The notes beneath the pieces are model-generated. The model worked only from the letters and a program-made list of their open reading frames with translations. It had not been told where the DNA came from and made no database searches. This document shows positions 8,008-17,308 of a stretch of 64,000 bases of DNA, piece by piece. Origin of the DNA: Variovorax sp. PMC12 (lineage in GTDB: Bacteria > Pseudomonadota > Gammaproteobacteria > Burkholderiales > Burkholderiaceae_C); contig NZ_CP027774.1 in the NCBI RefSeq assembly GCF_003019815.1, forward strand, positions 124,001 through 188,000, in the 5' to 3' direction. The translations under genes and the position numbers were made by a program. Position 1 is the stretch's first letter. Every line of letters starts with the position of its first letter.

Positions 8008-10022
8008 TCGCGCGACCTCGTTTCTCCCGACAGGAGTTGCTCTTTTCTCTCAAGAGCTTTGCCGCAGCCATGCTTGCGCTCTACCTGTCGAGCCGCTTTG
8101 CGCTGCCTCGGCCCTTCTGGGCCATGATGACCGCCTACATCGTAGCCCACCCGCTGGCCAGCAATGTGCGCTCCAAGGCTCTCTACCGCTTCCTGGGCAC
8201 GTTGCTAGGGTGCGCAGCGACCGTGGTGCTCGTCCCCTCGCTGTCCGGGTCCCCGGAACTCCTGTCGCTGGCTTTGGCGCTGTGGGTGGGGCTTTGCCTT
8301 TATCTTTCGCTGCTGGACCGAAGCGCGCGTTCCTATGTCTTCATGCTGGCCGGCTACTCAGCCGCATTGATCGGTTTCCCGTTGGTCGAAGCGCCCGCGG
8401 CGATGTTCGACACAGCCGTCGCACGGGTCACTGAAATCGGGTTGGGCATCCTGTGTGCCAGTTGGGTCCACAGCCTCGTGCTTCCCAACGGCCTGGGTCC
8501 GTCCCTGCTTGGCGTGATGGATCGTGCACTCGGCGATGCGCGGCAATGGCTCACAGACCTGCTGCGCGAGACGCCCGCCAAAGGACTGGACCCTCGAATC
8601 CCGGCGGACCGCCAGCGGCTGGCACTGGACATCACGCAACTGCGCCTGCTCTCCACGCATGTGCCCTTCGACACCGGACTGCGCTGGAGCGGGGGCGCCA
8701 TCGACGCGCTGCGATACCGTGTGACCGCCCTCACCCCGGTGCTGTCGGCAGTTGAAGATTGCCTGCAAGCGCTGTGCACCGCCACAGGTGGTGTGCCGGA
8801 TGACATCGGCTCGACCTTCGCGCAGCATTCGGGCTGGCTGGACCCACGCGCGACGAGCGCGGGAGTGGACGACGCATGCGCCGCCTTTCGCGCCATTGCG
8901 GACGGTCCGGCCGCTTCGCCGTGGATCCTCGCGCTGCGGATCGATCTGGCAACCCGCTTGGAGGATCTGGTCGCGCACTGGGATGCCTGCACCACGCTGC
9001 GCAACGATATCGATGCCGGCATTGCCGGAAACCCGGTGCCCCTGCGGCGCACCCCGGCCCTGGCTCGCGGGGCGCTCCACCTGGACAGAGGGCTCGCGCT
9101 GCGCTCGGCGATCACTGCGGTGTCGGGCACCTGTCTATCGTGTGTCCTGTGGATCGCGACGGGCTGGCCTTCGGGATCCGCCATGGCGATGAGCGCCGCC
9201 GTCTTCTGCAGCTTCTTCGCCACCATGGACGATCCGGTGCCTGCGATGCACAAGTTCATCACGGCGCTGTTGTGGTCCTTGCCCGTGTCGGCCTTTTGTG
9301 TCCTGGCTGTCATGCCTTGGGCACATGACTTTGGCATGCTAGTCTTGTGCATCGCGCCTGTGTTTCTGGTGATCGGCTGCTACATGGCACGACCAGCCAG
9401 TTCCCTGTCGGCCCTTGGCATGTTCTTCGGTGTCGCCGGAACGCTCGCCCTTCAAGACACAGCCACCGCCGATTGGGTGAGCTTCATCAGTTCCAACCTG
9501 GCCCTGTTCGCGGGTGCGGTGATCGCGGCCCGCGTCACCGCGCTCATGCGCAGCGTGGGGCGTGACTGGACAGCCAAGCGCATACGCCGTGCGGCATGGC
9601 ACGACCTCGCCGATCTGGCCGCCCATCCGCAGCACGCGTCCACCCGACACGCCTTTGGCTCACGCATGCTCGACAGGATTGCGCTGCTGGCGCCGCGCGT
9701 CGCTCCCGACGGTCCTGAAGAGGTCCAGGTCGCGGCACACCGCGCGCTGCGCGAACTGCGCATGGGGGCGGACATCGCTGCACTGCAGCGGCATCGCGGG
9801 AGCCTTCCTGGAGAACCCCTCGCTCGCCTCTTCGGGGAATTGGCCCGCATCTTCCGCGCCCATGTGGCGGGAGCACCGCCGCGTCATGCGCCGCTGCTGC
9901 CGCATGTCGATCGGCTGTTGCTAGGCGCGCTGACTGCAGATACCGAGCGGCCTGCCATTGCGGCACTCGTTGGCCTTCGACGCAACCTCTTTCCAACCGC
10001 TCCCCCCACGCTCCAACCATGA
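8004..10022 (+). CDS. FUSC family inner-membrane exporter (fusaric acid/aromatic acid efflux, AaeB-like)
   Basis: 672 residues with two clusters of membrane helices, the layout of the FUSC/AaeB family. The N-terminal block (about residues 12-160) contains FWAMMTAYIVAHPLASNVRS. The second block (about 360-510) contains WPSGSAMAMSAAVFCSFFAT and further hydrophobic helices. Cytoplasmic domains follow each block. Such pumps export hydroxylated aromatic carboxylic acids or fusaric acid together with a DUF1656 protein and a HlyD-type adaptor, both encoded directly downstream. The start ATG has a GAGG element 7 bases upstream and overlaps the preceding 45-aa frame. The stop overlaps the DUF1656 start by 4 bases. 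Confidence 0.9.
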   Translation: MIARPRFSRQELLFSLKSFAAAMLALYLSSRFALPRPFWAMMTAYIVAHPLASNVRSKALYRFLGTLLGCAATVVLVPSLSGSPELLSLALALWVGLCLYLSLLDRSARSYVFMLAGYSAALIGFPLVEAPAAMFDTAVARVTEIGLGILCASWVHSLVLPNGLGPSLLGVMDRALGDARQWLTDLLRETPAKGLDPRIPADRQRLALDITQLRLLSTHVPFDTGLRWSGGAIDALRYRVTALTPVLSAVEDCLQALCTATGGVPDDIGSTFAQHSGWLDPRATSAGVDDACAAFRAIADGPAASPWILALRIDLATRLEDLVAHWDACTTLRNDIDAGIAGNPVPLRRTPALARGALHLDRGLALRSAITAVSGTCLSCVLWIATGWPSGSAMAMSAAVFCSFFATMDDPVPAMHKFITALLWSLPVSAFCVLAVMPWAHDFGMLVLCIAPVFLVIGCYMARPASSLSALGMFFGVAGTLALQDTATADWVSFISSNLALFAGAVIAARVTALMRSVGRDWTAKRIRRAAWHDLADLAAHPQHASTRHAFGSRMLDRIALLAPRVAPDGPEEVQVAAHRALRELRMGADIAALQRHRGSLPGEPLARLFGELARIFRAHVAGAPPRHAPLLPHVDRLLLGALTADTERPAIAALVGLRRNLFPTAPPTLQP

Positions 10023-10231
10023 TCGAAGTCAACATTTTTGGCGTGCAGTTGCCCTGGCTCTTGGTCGTCGCAGGCGGCGCGCTGCCGTGCTCCTGGGCAA
10101 CGCGGCGCCTGCTGGCCCTCTTCGGTGCTTACCGATGGATCTGGCACCCGGCCCTGTTTGACCTCGCGCTGTACGTCCTGGTGCTGTGCGCCTTGGCTTC
10201 TCTCACTGGCGCAACCGCCACCTCGTCTTGA
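10019..10231 (+). CDS. DUF1656 (AaeX-like) small membrane protein
   Basis: 70 residues with two membrane helices (about 10-30 and 45-65). It contains the family hallmarks EVNIFGVQLPW at the N terminus and a WHPALFDLALYVLVL segment in the second helix. DUF1656 proteins always accompany FUSC pumps and HlyD adaptors; their biochemical role is not settled. The ATG overlaps the FUSC stop codon (ATGA), indicating translational coupling. Confidence 0.9.
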   Translation: MIEVNIFGVQLPWLLVVAGGALPCSWATRRLLALFGAYRWIWHPALFDLALYVLVLCALASLTGATATSS

Positions 10232-10251
10232 AATCCGGACCGCTTCAACCC

Positions 10252-11235
10252 ATGAAATCTGACGCCCTTCCCTTGCCTGCCTGGACTTCGCGTCTTGCCC
10301 GTCCCGTCGTTCGTCTGTTGGTCACCGCGCTGATGGTGGCCGCAGCCGGCTGGGTGGGGTGGCGCTTATGGGACCACTATGAACTCGCCCCCTGGACACG
10401 CAACGGACGCGTGCGGGCCAATGTCGTGCAAGTCACGCCTGACGTGTCTGGCATCGTCACGAACGTGGCCGTGCACGACAACCAGTCCGTTGCCGCTGGC
10501 GCCTTGCTTTTCTCGGTGGACACGGCCCGCTTCGAGCTGGCGCGGGAACAAGCCCAGGCCGCCGTCGCGACGCAACGCGTCGCGATCGGCAACCAGCGCA
10601 TCACACTCGCTCAGGCGCAGCGCGAGAGCCAGCGCAATTCCGGCCTGGGCGATTTGATCTCGCTGGAAGCTCGCGAGCAGTCGCGCCTGAAGGTGGACCA
10701 GGCCAAAAGCGCGCTTCAAGCGGCCGAAGCGGCATTGCGACAGGCGCAGGTCGCATTGAACACGGCGACGTTGAACCTGGAACGCACCCAGGTGCGTGCA
10801 CCCACCGCCGGCCTGATCACCAACCTCGACCTGCGCCAGGGTGCCTACGCAAGCGCCGGACACCCCGTGATGGCGTTGGTCGACACGAGTTCCATCTATG
10901 TCGAAGGCTACTTCGAGGAAAACAAGTTGGCTCGGATCCATCACGGCGACCGCGTGCGGGTCACGCCCATGGGCAACGCGGCGCTCGAGGGCACCGTCGA
11001 GAGCATCGCTGCCGGGATCGCCGACCGTGACCGCAGCACCAGCACCAACCTGCTTCCCAGCGTCAATCCCACATTCAATTGGGTGCGGCTTGCGCAGCGC
11101 GTGCCGGTGCGCGTGAAGCTCGATCAGATGCCTGCGAGCACCCGCTTGGTGGCAGGCCAGACGGTCACCGTTGAAATACTTGAGACTGTTCGGACCACGG
11201 ATGCCAAGGCCCGGGCTTCAGAAAGCCGGGGATGA
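10252..11235 (+). CDS. HlyD/EmrA-type periplasmic adaptor of the FUSC exporter
   Basis: About 327 residues. One N-terminal membrane anchor (residues 20-40) is followed by the barrel-sandwich hybrid: GRVRANVVQVTPDVSGIV, then an alpha-helical hairpin rich in Ala, Gln and Arg (100-185), then APTAGLITNL for the second lipoyl half. The ATG at 10252 is preferred, 20 bases after the DUF1656 stop. An upstream in-frame start would place the gene inside DUF1656 and lengthen the cytoplasmic tail without need. The stop overlaps the start of the NodT gene (ATGA). It bridges the inner-membrane pump and the outer-membrane channel. Confidence 0.9.
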   Translation: MKSDALPLPAWTSRLARPVVRLLVTALMVAAAGWVGWRLWDHYELAPWTRNGRVRANVVQVTPDVSGIVTNVAVHDNQSVAAGALLFSVDTARFELAREQAQAAVATQRVAIGNQRITLAQAQRESQRNSGLGDLISLEAREQSRLKVDQAKSALQAAEAALRQAQVALNTATLNLERTQVRAPTAGLITNLDLRQGAYASAGHPVMALVDTSSIYVEGYFEENKLARIHHGDRVRVTPMGNAALEGTVESIAAGIADRDRSTSTNLLPSVNPTFNWVRLAQRVPVRVKLDQMPASTRLVAGQTVTVEILETVRTTDAKARASESRG

Positions 11236-12689
11236 ACGCCATGTCCCCACTCCTTGCCGCCGTCACGGCAGGCGCACTGCTCGCCGGTTGTGCCCTCCCG
11301 CCCGTGGGCCCGGACTACGTGTCCCCCGCCCCCCTGTCTTCGGCGCAATCCGCCTCCGCAGGCACCTTCGGATCTGCGAGCGGCGCTGCGGCGGATACGA
11401 CGCTGCCGCCACGCTGGTGGAGGCTCTACGACGACCGGCAGTTGGACGCGTTGGTCACACAGGCGCTGGCACACAACACCGACCTGCGGCAGGCCGTGGC
11501 CACCCTGGAACGCTACCGGGCGCTGGAGGCCGAGGCGCGCGGAAATGAGAAGCCGATGGTCGCGGCCAGCGGGGGTCCCGGCTTCGGGCACGTATCGGGC
11601 TTGAGCCTCCTGCAGCGTGGCGGCGAACCGCCCAGCCGCGGCACCTACAGCGCCGGCATTTCCTTGTCGTATCAGTTGGACCTGTACGGCCAACTGCGTC
11701 GCGCCATCGAAGCGGCCGAAGCCGGCTCTGGCGCCGCCCAGGCGGCGTTGGACCTTGTACGTGTGAGCGTCGCCGGCGGCGTGGCACATGCCTATGCGCA
11801 AGCATGTTCAAGCGGCTATCGCTTGCGCGCCACGCAGGCGTCGGTTCATCTGCAGGAAGAGGCTCTGCGACTCTCCGATCGGCTCCAACAAGCGGGCAAG
11901 GTGGGGGAAATCGACATGGCACGTGCGCAAGGCCAATTGGAACAACTGCGTGCTGCACTGCCGCCGCTTCGGGCACAGCGCCAAGGCGCGTTGTACCGGC
12001 TGGCAACGCTGACCGGCGCGGCACCTCGCGACTTCCCTGCGGCGGTGGCCGCATGCGAGCAACCGCCGCGCGTGGCAGGACTGCTTCCGGTAGGAGACGG
12101 CGCTGCGCTGCTGCGCCGGAGGCCCGATGTGCGCCAAGCGGAGCGCAGCGTGGCCATTGCCACTGCCCAGATCGGCGTCGCAACAGCCGACCTCTACCCG
12201 AAAGTGTCGCTGGGTCTCTCGGCCAGCTCAGCAGGCTTCCTGGCAAGATTTGGAAACCGGGAAACGCTCAGCTACAGCCTGGGCCCGTTGATCAACTGGA
12301 CGCTACCCAACGCCGGCGTTGCCCGCGCTCGCATCGCGCAGGCCGAGGCGGCCACCCGGGTTGCCGCTGCCCGCTTCGACGGGACTGTACTGACGGCACT
12401 GCGCGAGGTCGAAACGGCATTGGATGCCTACGCACGCGAGTTGGAACGTCATGACGCGCTTCTGGCTGCGCAAGAACAAAGTGCCATCGTCGCCCGGCAG
12501 GCCCGCACACTCTATGTGAACGGCAAGACGGGTCAGCTCGAATCACTGGATGCGGAGCGCACCCTGGCAGCCAGCGAAGCCGCTCTGGCAATGTCGGCAG
12601 CCCAGTTGGCAGAGGACCAGGTCGCCGTGTTCATGGCGCTGGGCGGCGGCTGGGAAACCGACGATGCCCCCGTGAGTGGCGTGCGCTAG
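11232..12689 (+). CDS. NodT-family outer-membrane efflux lipoprotein (TolC-like)
   Basis: 485 residues. Signal peptide with lipobox LLAGC, so Cys20 is the lipidated residue. The mature protein carries the two TolC-like repeats: WWRLYDDRQLDALVTQAL near residue 60 and LLRRRPDVRQAERSVAIATA near 295, each followed by long amphipathic helices. It is the outer-membrane channel of the FUSC-DUF1656-HlyD system. Its start overlaps the adaptor gene by 4 bases, so the set is one operon. A second NodT gene at 55177-56586 serves the RND pump. Confidence 0.92.
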   Translation: MNAMSPLLAAVTAGALLAGCALPPVGPDYVSPAPLSSAQSASAGTFGSASGAAADTTLPPRWWRLYDDRQLDALVTQALAHNTDLRQAVATLERYRALEAEARGNEKPMVAASGGPGFGHVSGLSLLQRGGEPPSRGTYSAGISLSYQLDLYGQLRRAIEAAEAGSGAAQAALDLVRVSVAGGVAHAYAQACSSGYRLRATQASVHLQEEALRLSDRLQQAGKVGEIDMARAQGQLEQLRAALPPLRAQRQGALYRLATLTGAAPRDFPAAVAACEQPPRVAGLLPVGDGAALLRRRPDVRQAERSVAIATAQIGVATADLYPKVSLGLSASSAGFLARFGNRETLSYSLGPLINWTLPNAGVARARIAQAEAATRVAAARFDGTVLTALREVETALDAYARELERHDALLAAQEQSAIVARQARTLYVNGKTGQLESLDAERTLAASEAALAMSAAQLAEDQVAVFMALGGGWETDDAPVSGVR

Positions 12690-12769
12690 CCACGCCTTGG
12701 CGTTGCTGAAGCGAAACATGAGGCAGACGGAAACTCCACTGCGTGCGTCCGAGCGGGACGGGTTGGTCA

Positions 12770-13663
12770 ATGGACGGGCTTAATCTCTTGAAGACATTCC
12801 TGGAGGTCGCCAACGTCGGCAGCTTCTCGCGCGCAGCGGGCAAGCTCGGAATCTCCAAGGCCAGCGCGAGCAAGCATGTCGCGACGCTTGAGTCGCGCTT
12901 CAACGTGCGGCTCTTGAACCGCTCGACGCGCTCGGTGACATTGACCGATGCTGGCAGGCTTCTCCAGCTTCGCAGCGCGCCGCTGATGGAGATGGTCGAG
13001 TCGACGCAGAGCGAATTGCAGGCGCATGGTTCGCGCCCAAGCGGTCGTCTGCGCGTCGCGGGGCTTCATGGGCTCGTGCAAACCGACTTTCCGAGCCTGC
13101 TGAGCGAGTTCCTCACGCTCTATCCAGATGTCCATATCGACCTGCAGATCGGCAATCGTGTGGTCGATCTCGTGGAGGAAGGTGTCGACGTTGCCCTTCG
13201 ATTCGGGCGCATTGGTGATGAGAACCTGATCGTGCGCCGCCTCCAACGCGTGGAACTCACGCTTTGCGCCACGCCTGGCTACTGGGCCAAGCGCGGCATT
13301 CCTCAGACGCCCGACGACATGCGATGGCACGACGTGCTCACCTACTCGCTATCGGCGGGCGCACCGCACATTCCCTTCGAAGTTGATGGCGAACCATACA
13401 ACCTCCCGATCTACGGACGCATGGATGCCAACGACTCAAGCACGCTCATCGCCGCGGCGCTCGCCGGCATCGGCGCGGTGTGTGTGCCGGCGTTGCTGGC
13501 TCAGCCGCACACAGAACGCGGCGGCCTGGTCCCAGTGCTCAAGGAATTCATGCCCCGTGACATCTGGCTGTACGCAGCGTATACGCAGCGCCGGCACAAC
13601 AGCGCAGCCCTGCGAGCCCTGCTGAAGCTGCTTGAAACGCGCATGGGGGGGCAGCGCACATGA
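12770..13663 (+). CDS. LysR family transcriptional regulator
   Basis: About 297 residues. The N-terminal winged helix-turn-helix reads GSFSRAAGKLGISKASASKH, with LLNRSTRSVTLTDAG behind it. The effector domain of periplasmic-binding fold covers residues 90-295. ATG 12770 is chosen because it begins the LysR fold directly; a GTG at 12743 adds nine residues. It resembles the AaeR/DmlR-like group by the STRSVTLTDAG signature. The gene follows the efflux operon in the same direction at about 80 bases and may regulate it, although LysR regulators more often diverge from their targets. Confidence 0.9.
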   Translation: MDGLNLLKTFLEVANVGSFSRAAGKLGISKASASKHVATLESRFNVRLLNRSTRSVTLTDAGRLLQLRSAPLMEMVESTQSELQAHGSRPSGRLRVAGLHGLVQTDFPSLLSEFLTLYPDVHIDLQIGNRVVDLVEEGVDVALRFGRIGDENLIVRRLQRVELTLCATPGYWAKRGIPQTPDDMRWHDVLTYSLSAGAPHIPFEVDGEPYNLPIYGRMDANDSSTLIAAALAGIGAVCVPALLAQPHTERGGLVPVLKEFMPRDIWLYAAYTQRRHNSAALRALLKLLETRMGGQRT

Positions 13664-13745
13664 CCATCCGACCTAGAAGCGGAGCGCCGAGACACATCCA
13701 TTCACAGTTGCCCGCCACGTATCGCTGGATCTCGCGGAAGGTCGA

Positions 13746-14723
13746 TCACTCCGCCGTGATATTGGCCGACTTGATGATCTGCGCCCACTTGCGCGTCTCG
13801 CTGGCGATGAACGCGCTGAACTCGGCGCTGGTGCTGCCGCGCAATTGCAGTCCCGCTGCCTCGGCCTTGCGGCGGACCTCCGGGTCGGCCACCGCGGCGT
13901 TGATCTCGGCATTGAGCCGCGCCACGATGGCAGCCGGCGTTCCGGCCGGCGCGAGCATGCCGTACCAGCCGTAGCCCACGACGGACGGCAGCCCCTGCTC
14001 GCGCAAGGTCGGCGCATCCGGGTAGAGCGGCGTGCGCTCTTCGTTGGCGACGCCCAGGACCCGCAGCTTCCCGGCCTGGATATGCGGCACGGCGGTCGAG
14101 ATGGCTGTCAGCGTCGCGTCGAGCCGCCCGGCGAGCAGATCGGTGTAGGCGGGCGCATCGCCGCGGTACTGCACGACGACGCCTTTCGCCTCAGCGGCGC
14201 GCAGCAGCAGCTCGGCCGTCAGGTGCGGCGCCGAGCCGGCGCCGGGCGAGCCGAAGCTCACGCCATTGGCATGCGCCTTCGCATACTTGATGAATTCCGC
14301 AAGCGTCTTGTAAGGCGCATCGGCATTGACCACCAGGAACAGGGGTGCGATCGCCGTGCTGGCGATCGAAGCGAAGCTCTTGTGCACGTCGTACGGCAGG
14401 TCCTTGTAGAGCGCCTCGCCGATGGCGATCGGGGCGGCCGCATGCAGCAGCGTGTAGCCGTCGGCCGGTGCCTTGGCCACGAAGTCGTTCGCGATGCGCG
14501 TGCCTGCGCCGGCCTTGTTGTCCACCACGATGGCCTGCCCCAGCCTGCGCCCGAGGAAGTCGCCGAGCACGCGCGTGAGGATGTCGTTCGAGCCGCCCGC
14601 GCCGTAGGGCGAGACCATGCGGATCGGCCTTGCCGGCCAGGCCTGCGCCTGGCTCGGCAGACACCAGGGCATCGCCAGGCCCGCCGCGGCTGCGGTGAGA
14701 AGTTGTCTGCGGGTCGTTGTCAT
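13746..14723 (-). CDS. Bug-family (TctC-type) periplasmic receptor
   Basis: 325 residues, full length. It has a twin-arginine-like leader (TTTRRQLLTAAAAG) with a cleavage site after PSQAQA. The mature domain shows RPIRMVSPYGAGGSNDILTR, VVDNKAGAG, and PGAGSAPHLTAELL, the usual ligand-pocket segments of the family. The start at 14723 has a GGAG box 9 bases upstream. It is the third gene of a minus-strand unit after a CoA-transferase and a DUF1254/1214 protein, so the ligand is probably the acid activated by that transferase. No TctA/TctB partner is present. Confidence 0.93.
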   Translation of the reverse strand: MTTTRRQLLTAAAAGLAMPWCLPSQAQAWPARPIRMVSPYGAGGSNDILTRVLGDFLGRRLGQAIVVDNKAGAGTRIANDFVAKAPADGYTLLHAAAPIAIGEALYKDLPYDVHKSFASIASTAIAPLFLVVNADAPYKTLAEFIKYAKAHANGVSFGSPGAGSAPHLTAELLLRAAEAKGVVVQYRGDAPAYTDLLAGRLDATLTAISTAVPHIQAGKLRVLGVANEERTPLYPDAPTLREQGLPSVVGYGWYGMLAPAGTPAAIVARLNAEINAAVADPEVRRKAEAAGLQLRGSTSAEFSAFIASETRKWAQIIKSANITAE

Positions 14724-14755
14724 GTGTTCTTGTCTCCGTGGGTTTTCTTGGGATG

Positions 14756-16015
14756 TCAGACCGGCTCGATGGGCGGATAGTCGAACCGCAATTCCAGGTG
14801 ATCGGCATGCGGCTGGTAGAGCCGCAGCACGACGTAGAACGGCTCGCCCGCGGGTGCCGGAAGCCAGTTGGCGCCGGGTCCCGGGTCGTCGGCCTGCAGC
14901 CGGATGACCAGGCCGCCGTCGGGATCGTGCCTCAGGCCCGGGGTGCGGTCGCCGATCGAATACCGATCGATCGGATTCGCCACGAACAGGCAGTCGCTGC
15001 GACGGTACATCGTGAGCGACCAGAAGGCCCCCACCTTGAGCCCCTTGCCCGGTGCGAAGCGCAGCGCGTAGCGCCGCGATCCGTCCAGCGGCGCGCCGCG
15101 CGCGTCCACCTCGGCGGTGGGATACATCGCCTCCTCCACGCCCAGCGCGCCGATGAAGTTGCGGGCGATGCGCGCGCGCGTGAGGTGGTCGTCGCCCCAG
15201 TGCGTCTTCACCATGACCGGGATCGCCCAGCCGCCGCCCAGGTCGTGGGGCTGGTTGCCGGTGCGCAGCCGCTCGTACACGGCGGGCAGCGCGGTCGCGA
15301 GCTCGGCCTCCATGGGCGGCCATGCAAGGGTTTCTCCGGCCGGCACCGGATTGCGCCGCAGCGCGGCGCTCACGATGGCCAGGTACGGCGCTGACGCTGG
15401 CGCACCGGTGTCGCGTGCGTCGAGCCATGTGTCCACGCGCATGGCGGCATCGCTGCCGTCCGGTCGCACGAGTCTCATCGCGCGTTGCGCGTCGCGCACG
15501 CGGGCGGCGTCCTCGCCGTCGTCCTCCACGAGGTGGCGCCCGATCAGCCACACGTCGTCGCCGGGGGCGGCCACGGTCTGCGTGATGCCGGACGGCACCG
15601 CGCCGCGCCAGCCGGGGCCATGCACCAGCGTGCGCTGGGGCCGGTTGCCGGTCGTGCGCCGCCCGACGTAGGCGAACGGGTTGGTCCACGCATCCAGCAG
15701 CCCCAGCGTCCAGTAGCGCTCGCCCATGTCCGGCGTCTCGATGACGACGGGTCCTTCACAGAGGTCCAGCCAGGCGTTGCTGTAGACCGTGTCGTTGTTC
15801 GGGCTGACGACCTCCCTGTCCTGCGGGCCGAGCCGGCGATGGGTGTGCGTGAACTGGTTGACCCAGCGCATGGCCGATGCGGGATCCGGCGCCGCGAAAC
15901 CGAGGACCGGATGGCGTCGCGCGGTGGTCGCCGCGCGCATGCGCATCATCTCGAACAGCGGCAGCGTCTGTTTCACCACGTCTTCGCAGCCGCGGGGGAT
16001 GGCGGCGTTCGTCAT
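14756..16015 (-). CDS. DUF1254/DUF1214 domain protein
   Basis: 419 residues. The N-terminal DUF1254 part carries VVSPNNDTVYSNAWLDL. The C-terminal DUF1214 part carries GAFWSLTMYRRSDCLFVANP, SIGDRTPGL and a NWLPAPAGEPFYVVLRLYQP end. No signal peptide is seen, unlike many secreted members. The biochemical function of the family is not established, though it recurs beside catabolic genes. The ATG overlaps the stop codon of the CoA-transferase by 4 bases (ATGA), so the two are translationally coupled. Confidence 0.88.
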   Translation of the reverse strand: MTNAAIPRGCEDVVKQTLPLFEMMRMRAATTARRHPVLGFAAPDPASAMRWVNQFTHTHRRLGPQDREVVSPNNDTVYSNAWLDLCEGPVVIETPDMGERYWTLGLLDAWTNPFAYVGRRTTGNRPQRTLVHGPGWRGAVPSGITQTVAAPGDDVWLIGRHLVEDDGEDAARVRDAQRAMRLVRPDGSDAAMRVDTWLDARDTGAPASAPYLAIVSAALRRNPVPAGETLAWPPMEAELATALPAVYERLRTGNQPHDLGGGWAIPVMVKTHWGDDHLTRARIARNFIGALGVEEAMYPTAEVDARGAPLDGSRRYALRFAPGKGLKVGAFWSLTMYRRSDCLFVANPIDRYSIGDRTPGLRHDPDGGLVIRLQADDPGPGANWLPAPAGEPFYVVLRLYQPHADHLELRFDYPPIEPV

Positions 16016-17220
16016 GCGACAGCTCCGGCGCGGCGAAGGCCCGCGATCTCGTCCGCCGAGAGGCCGAGCTCGGCCAGCAGCCGGTCGGTGTCGGCCCCGC
16101 ACGCAGGCGCGGCCGGCGGATTGGCGCGCGGCGCATCGCCCAGCCGGTAGGGCAGCGCCAGCGAGGGATAGCGCCGGCCGTCGGCGCCTGGCGCATCGAC
16201 CAGCAGTCCGCTCGCCTGCACGTCCGCGCTCTGCAGCACCTGCGCGTAGCTGCGAACGAAGCCGACGACGATCTGGTTGCGGCTCAGCAGCGCCACGCAT
16301 TCCTCGCTGGTGTACGAAGACAGGCATTCGCGCAGCACCACGCGAAGCTCGCCGCGGTGCTGCACGCGCAGGGCGTTGGTGCAAAACCGCGGATCGCTCG
16401 CGAGCGACGCGCGCCCCACCACGCGGCAAAAGCGCGCCCAATGCTCGTCCGCGTAGGCCGACAGCACGATGTGCCCGTCGCGCGTGGGCACGACCTCCGC
16501 CGCCGGCGCGTTGTTGGGCTGGCCGTCGCCGATGCGCGTGGGCTCCGGGGCGCCGCCGAGGTAGTCGCACCAGGTGGTGGCCTGCAGATGCAGCGCCACC
16601 TCCAGCAGCGAGGTGCGCAGCGTCTCGCCCACGCCGGTCTGCGCGCGGCCATAGAGCGCGGCCAGCACCGCCTGCGCGCCCAGGTGCGCGGCGGCCGCGT
16701 CGATGATCGGCACGCCTACCTTCTGCGGCAGGCGGTCGGGTTCGCCCGTGACCGACATCAGCCCGCTCTCGGCCTGCGCCGCGATGTCGTAGCCGGGGCG
16801 CGCGCTCGACGGGCCCTGGTCGCCGAAGCCGGAGATCGACAGGTAGATGACCTTCGGAAACCGCGCGCGCACCTCGGCCGGGCCGAGGCCCAGGGCCTCC
16901 ACGGCGCCGGGGCGCAGGTTCTGGATCACGACGTCGCAGCCGCCGATCAGGCGCCACGCGATGTCGCGCCCGGCCTCGCTCTTGAGGTCCAGCGCGATCG
17001 ACTGCTTGCCGCGGCTGTACGCGCGGATCATCGACTCGCCGTAGCGGCCGATGTGCCGGGCCTGGTCGCCCGCCAGCGGTTCGATCTTGATCACCTGCGC
17101 GCCCAGCTCGGCCAGCACCATGGCCGCGCCGGGCCCGGCGATGTACTGCCCCATGTCGATCACGCGCACGTTCTTCAGGGGCACGGCGGGCCCGGATGTC
17201 TCTTGGGTCGTTGCATTCAT
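16012..17220 (-). CDS. CaiB/BaiF family (class III) CoA-transferase
   Basis: 402 residues from ATG 17220. It has VIDMGQYIAGPGAAMVLAEL and QVIKIEPLAGD in the N-terminal part. The aspartyl-thioester residue is in PGYDIAAQAESGLMSVTG. It is the promoter-proximal gene of a three-gene minus-strand unit with the DUF1254/1214 protein and a Bug receptor, and is divergent from a LysR gene 88 bases away. That arrangement is typical of a small organic-acid uptake and activation cassette. No hydratase or lyase accompanies it, so the CoA ester must be processed elsewhere. Confidence 0.92.
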   Translation of the reverse strand: MNATTQETSGPAVPLKNVRVIDMGQYIAGPGAAMVLAELGAQVIKIEPLAGDQARHIGRYGESMIRAYSRGKQSIALDLKSEAGRDIAWRLIGGCDVVIQNLRPGAVEALGLGPAEVRARFPKVIYLSISGFGDQGPSSARPGYDIAAQAESGLMSVTGEPDRLPQKVGVPIIDAAAAHLGAQAVLAALYGRAQTGVGETLRTSLLEVALHLQATTWCDYLGGAPEPTRIGDGQPNNAPAAEVVPTRDGHIVLSAYADEHWARFCRVVGRASLASDPRFCTNALRVQHRGELRVVLRECLSSYTSEECVALLSRNQIVVGFVRSYAQVLQSADVQASGLLVDAPGADGRRYPSLALPYRLGDAPRANPPAAPACGADTDRLLAELGLSADEIAGLRRAGAVA

Positions 17221-17308
17221 CGGAGCGAACGTTATCGCCTTCCCCGATTCTTGAAAATTCGATAATCGTGAGGGAGTGATCACGAACAGCTATGCCACCG
17301 GATGCGAC

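Noticed and set aside
12690..12769. Intrinsic terminator after the efflux operon
   Set aside because: No stable stem with a T-run was found; weak repeats only.
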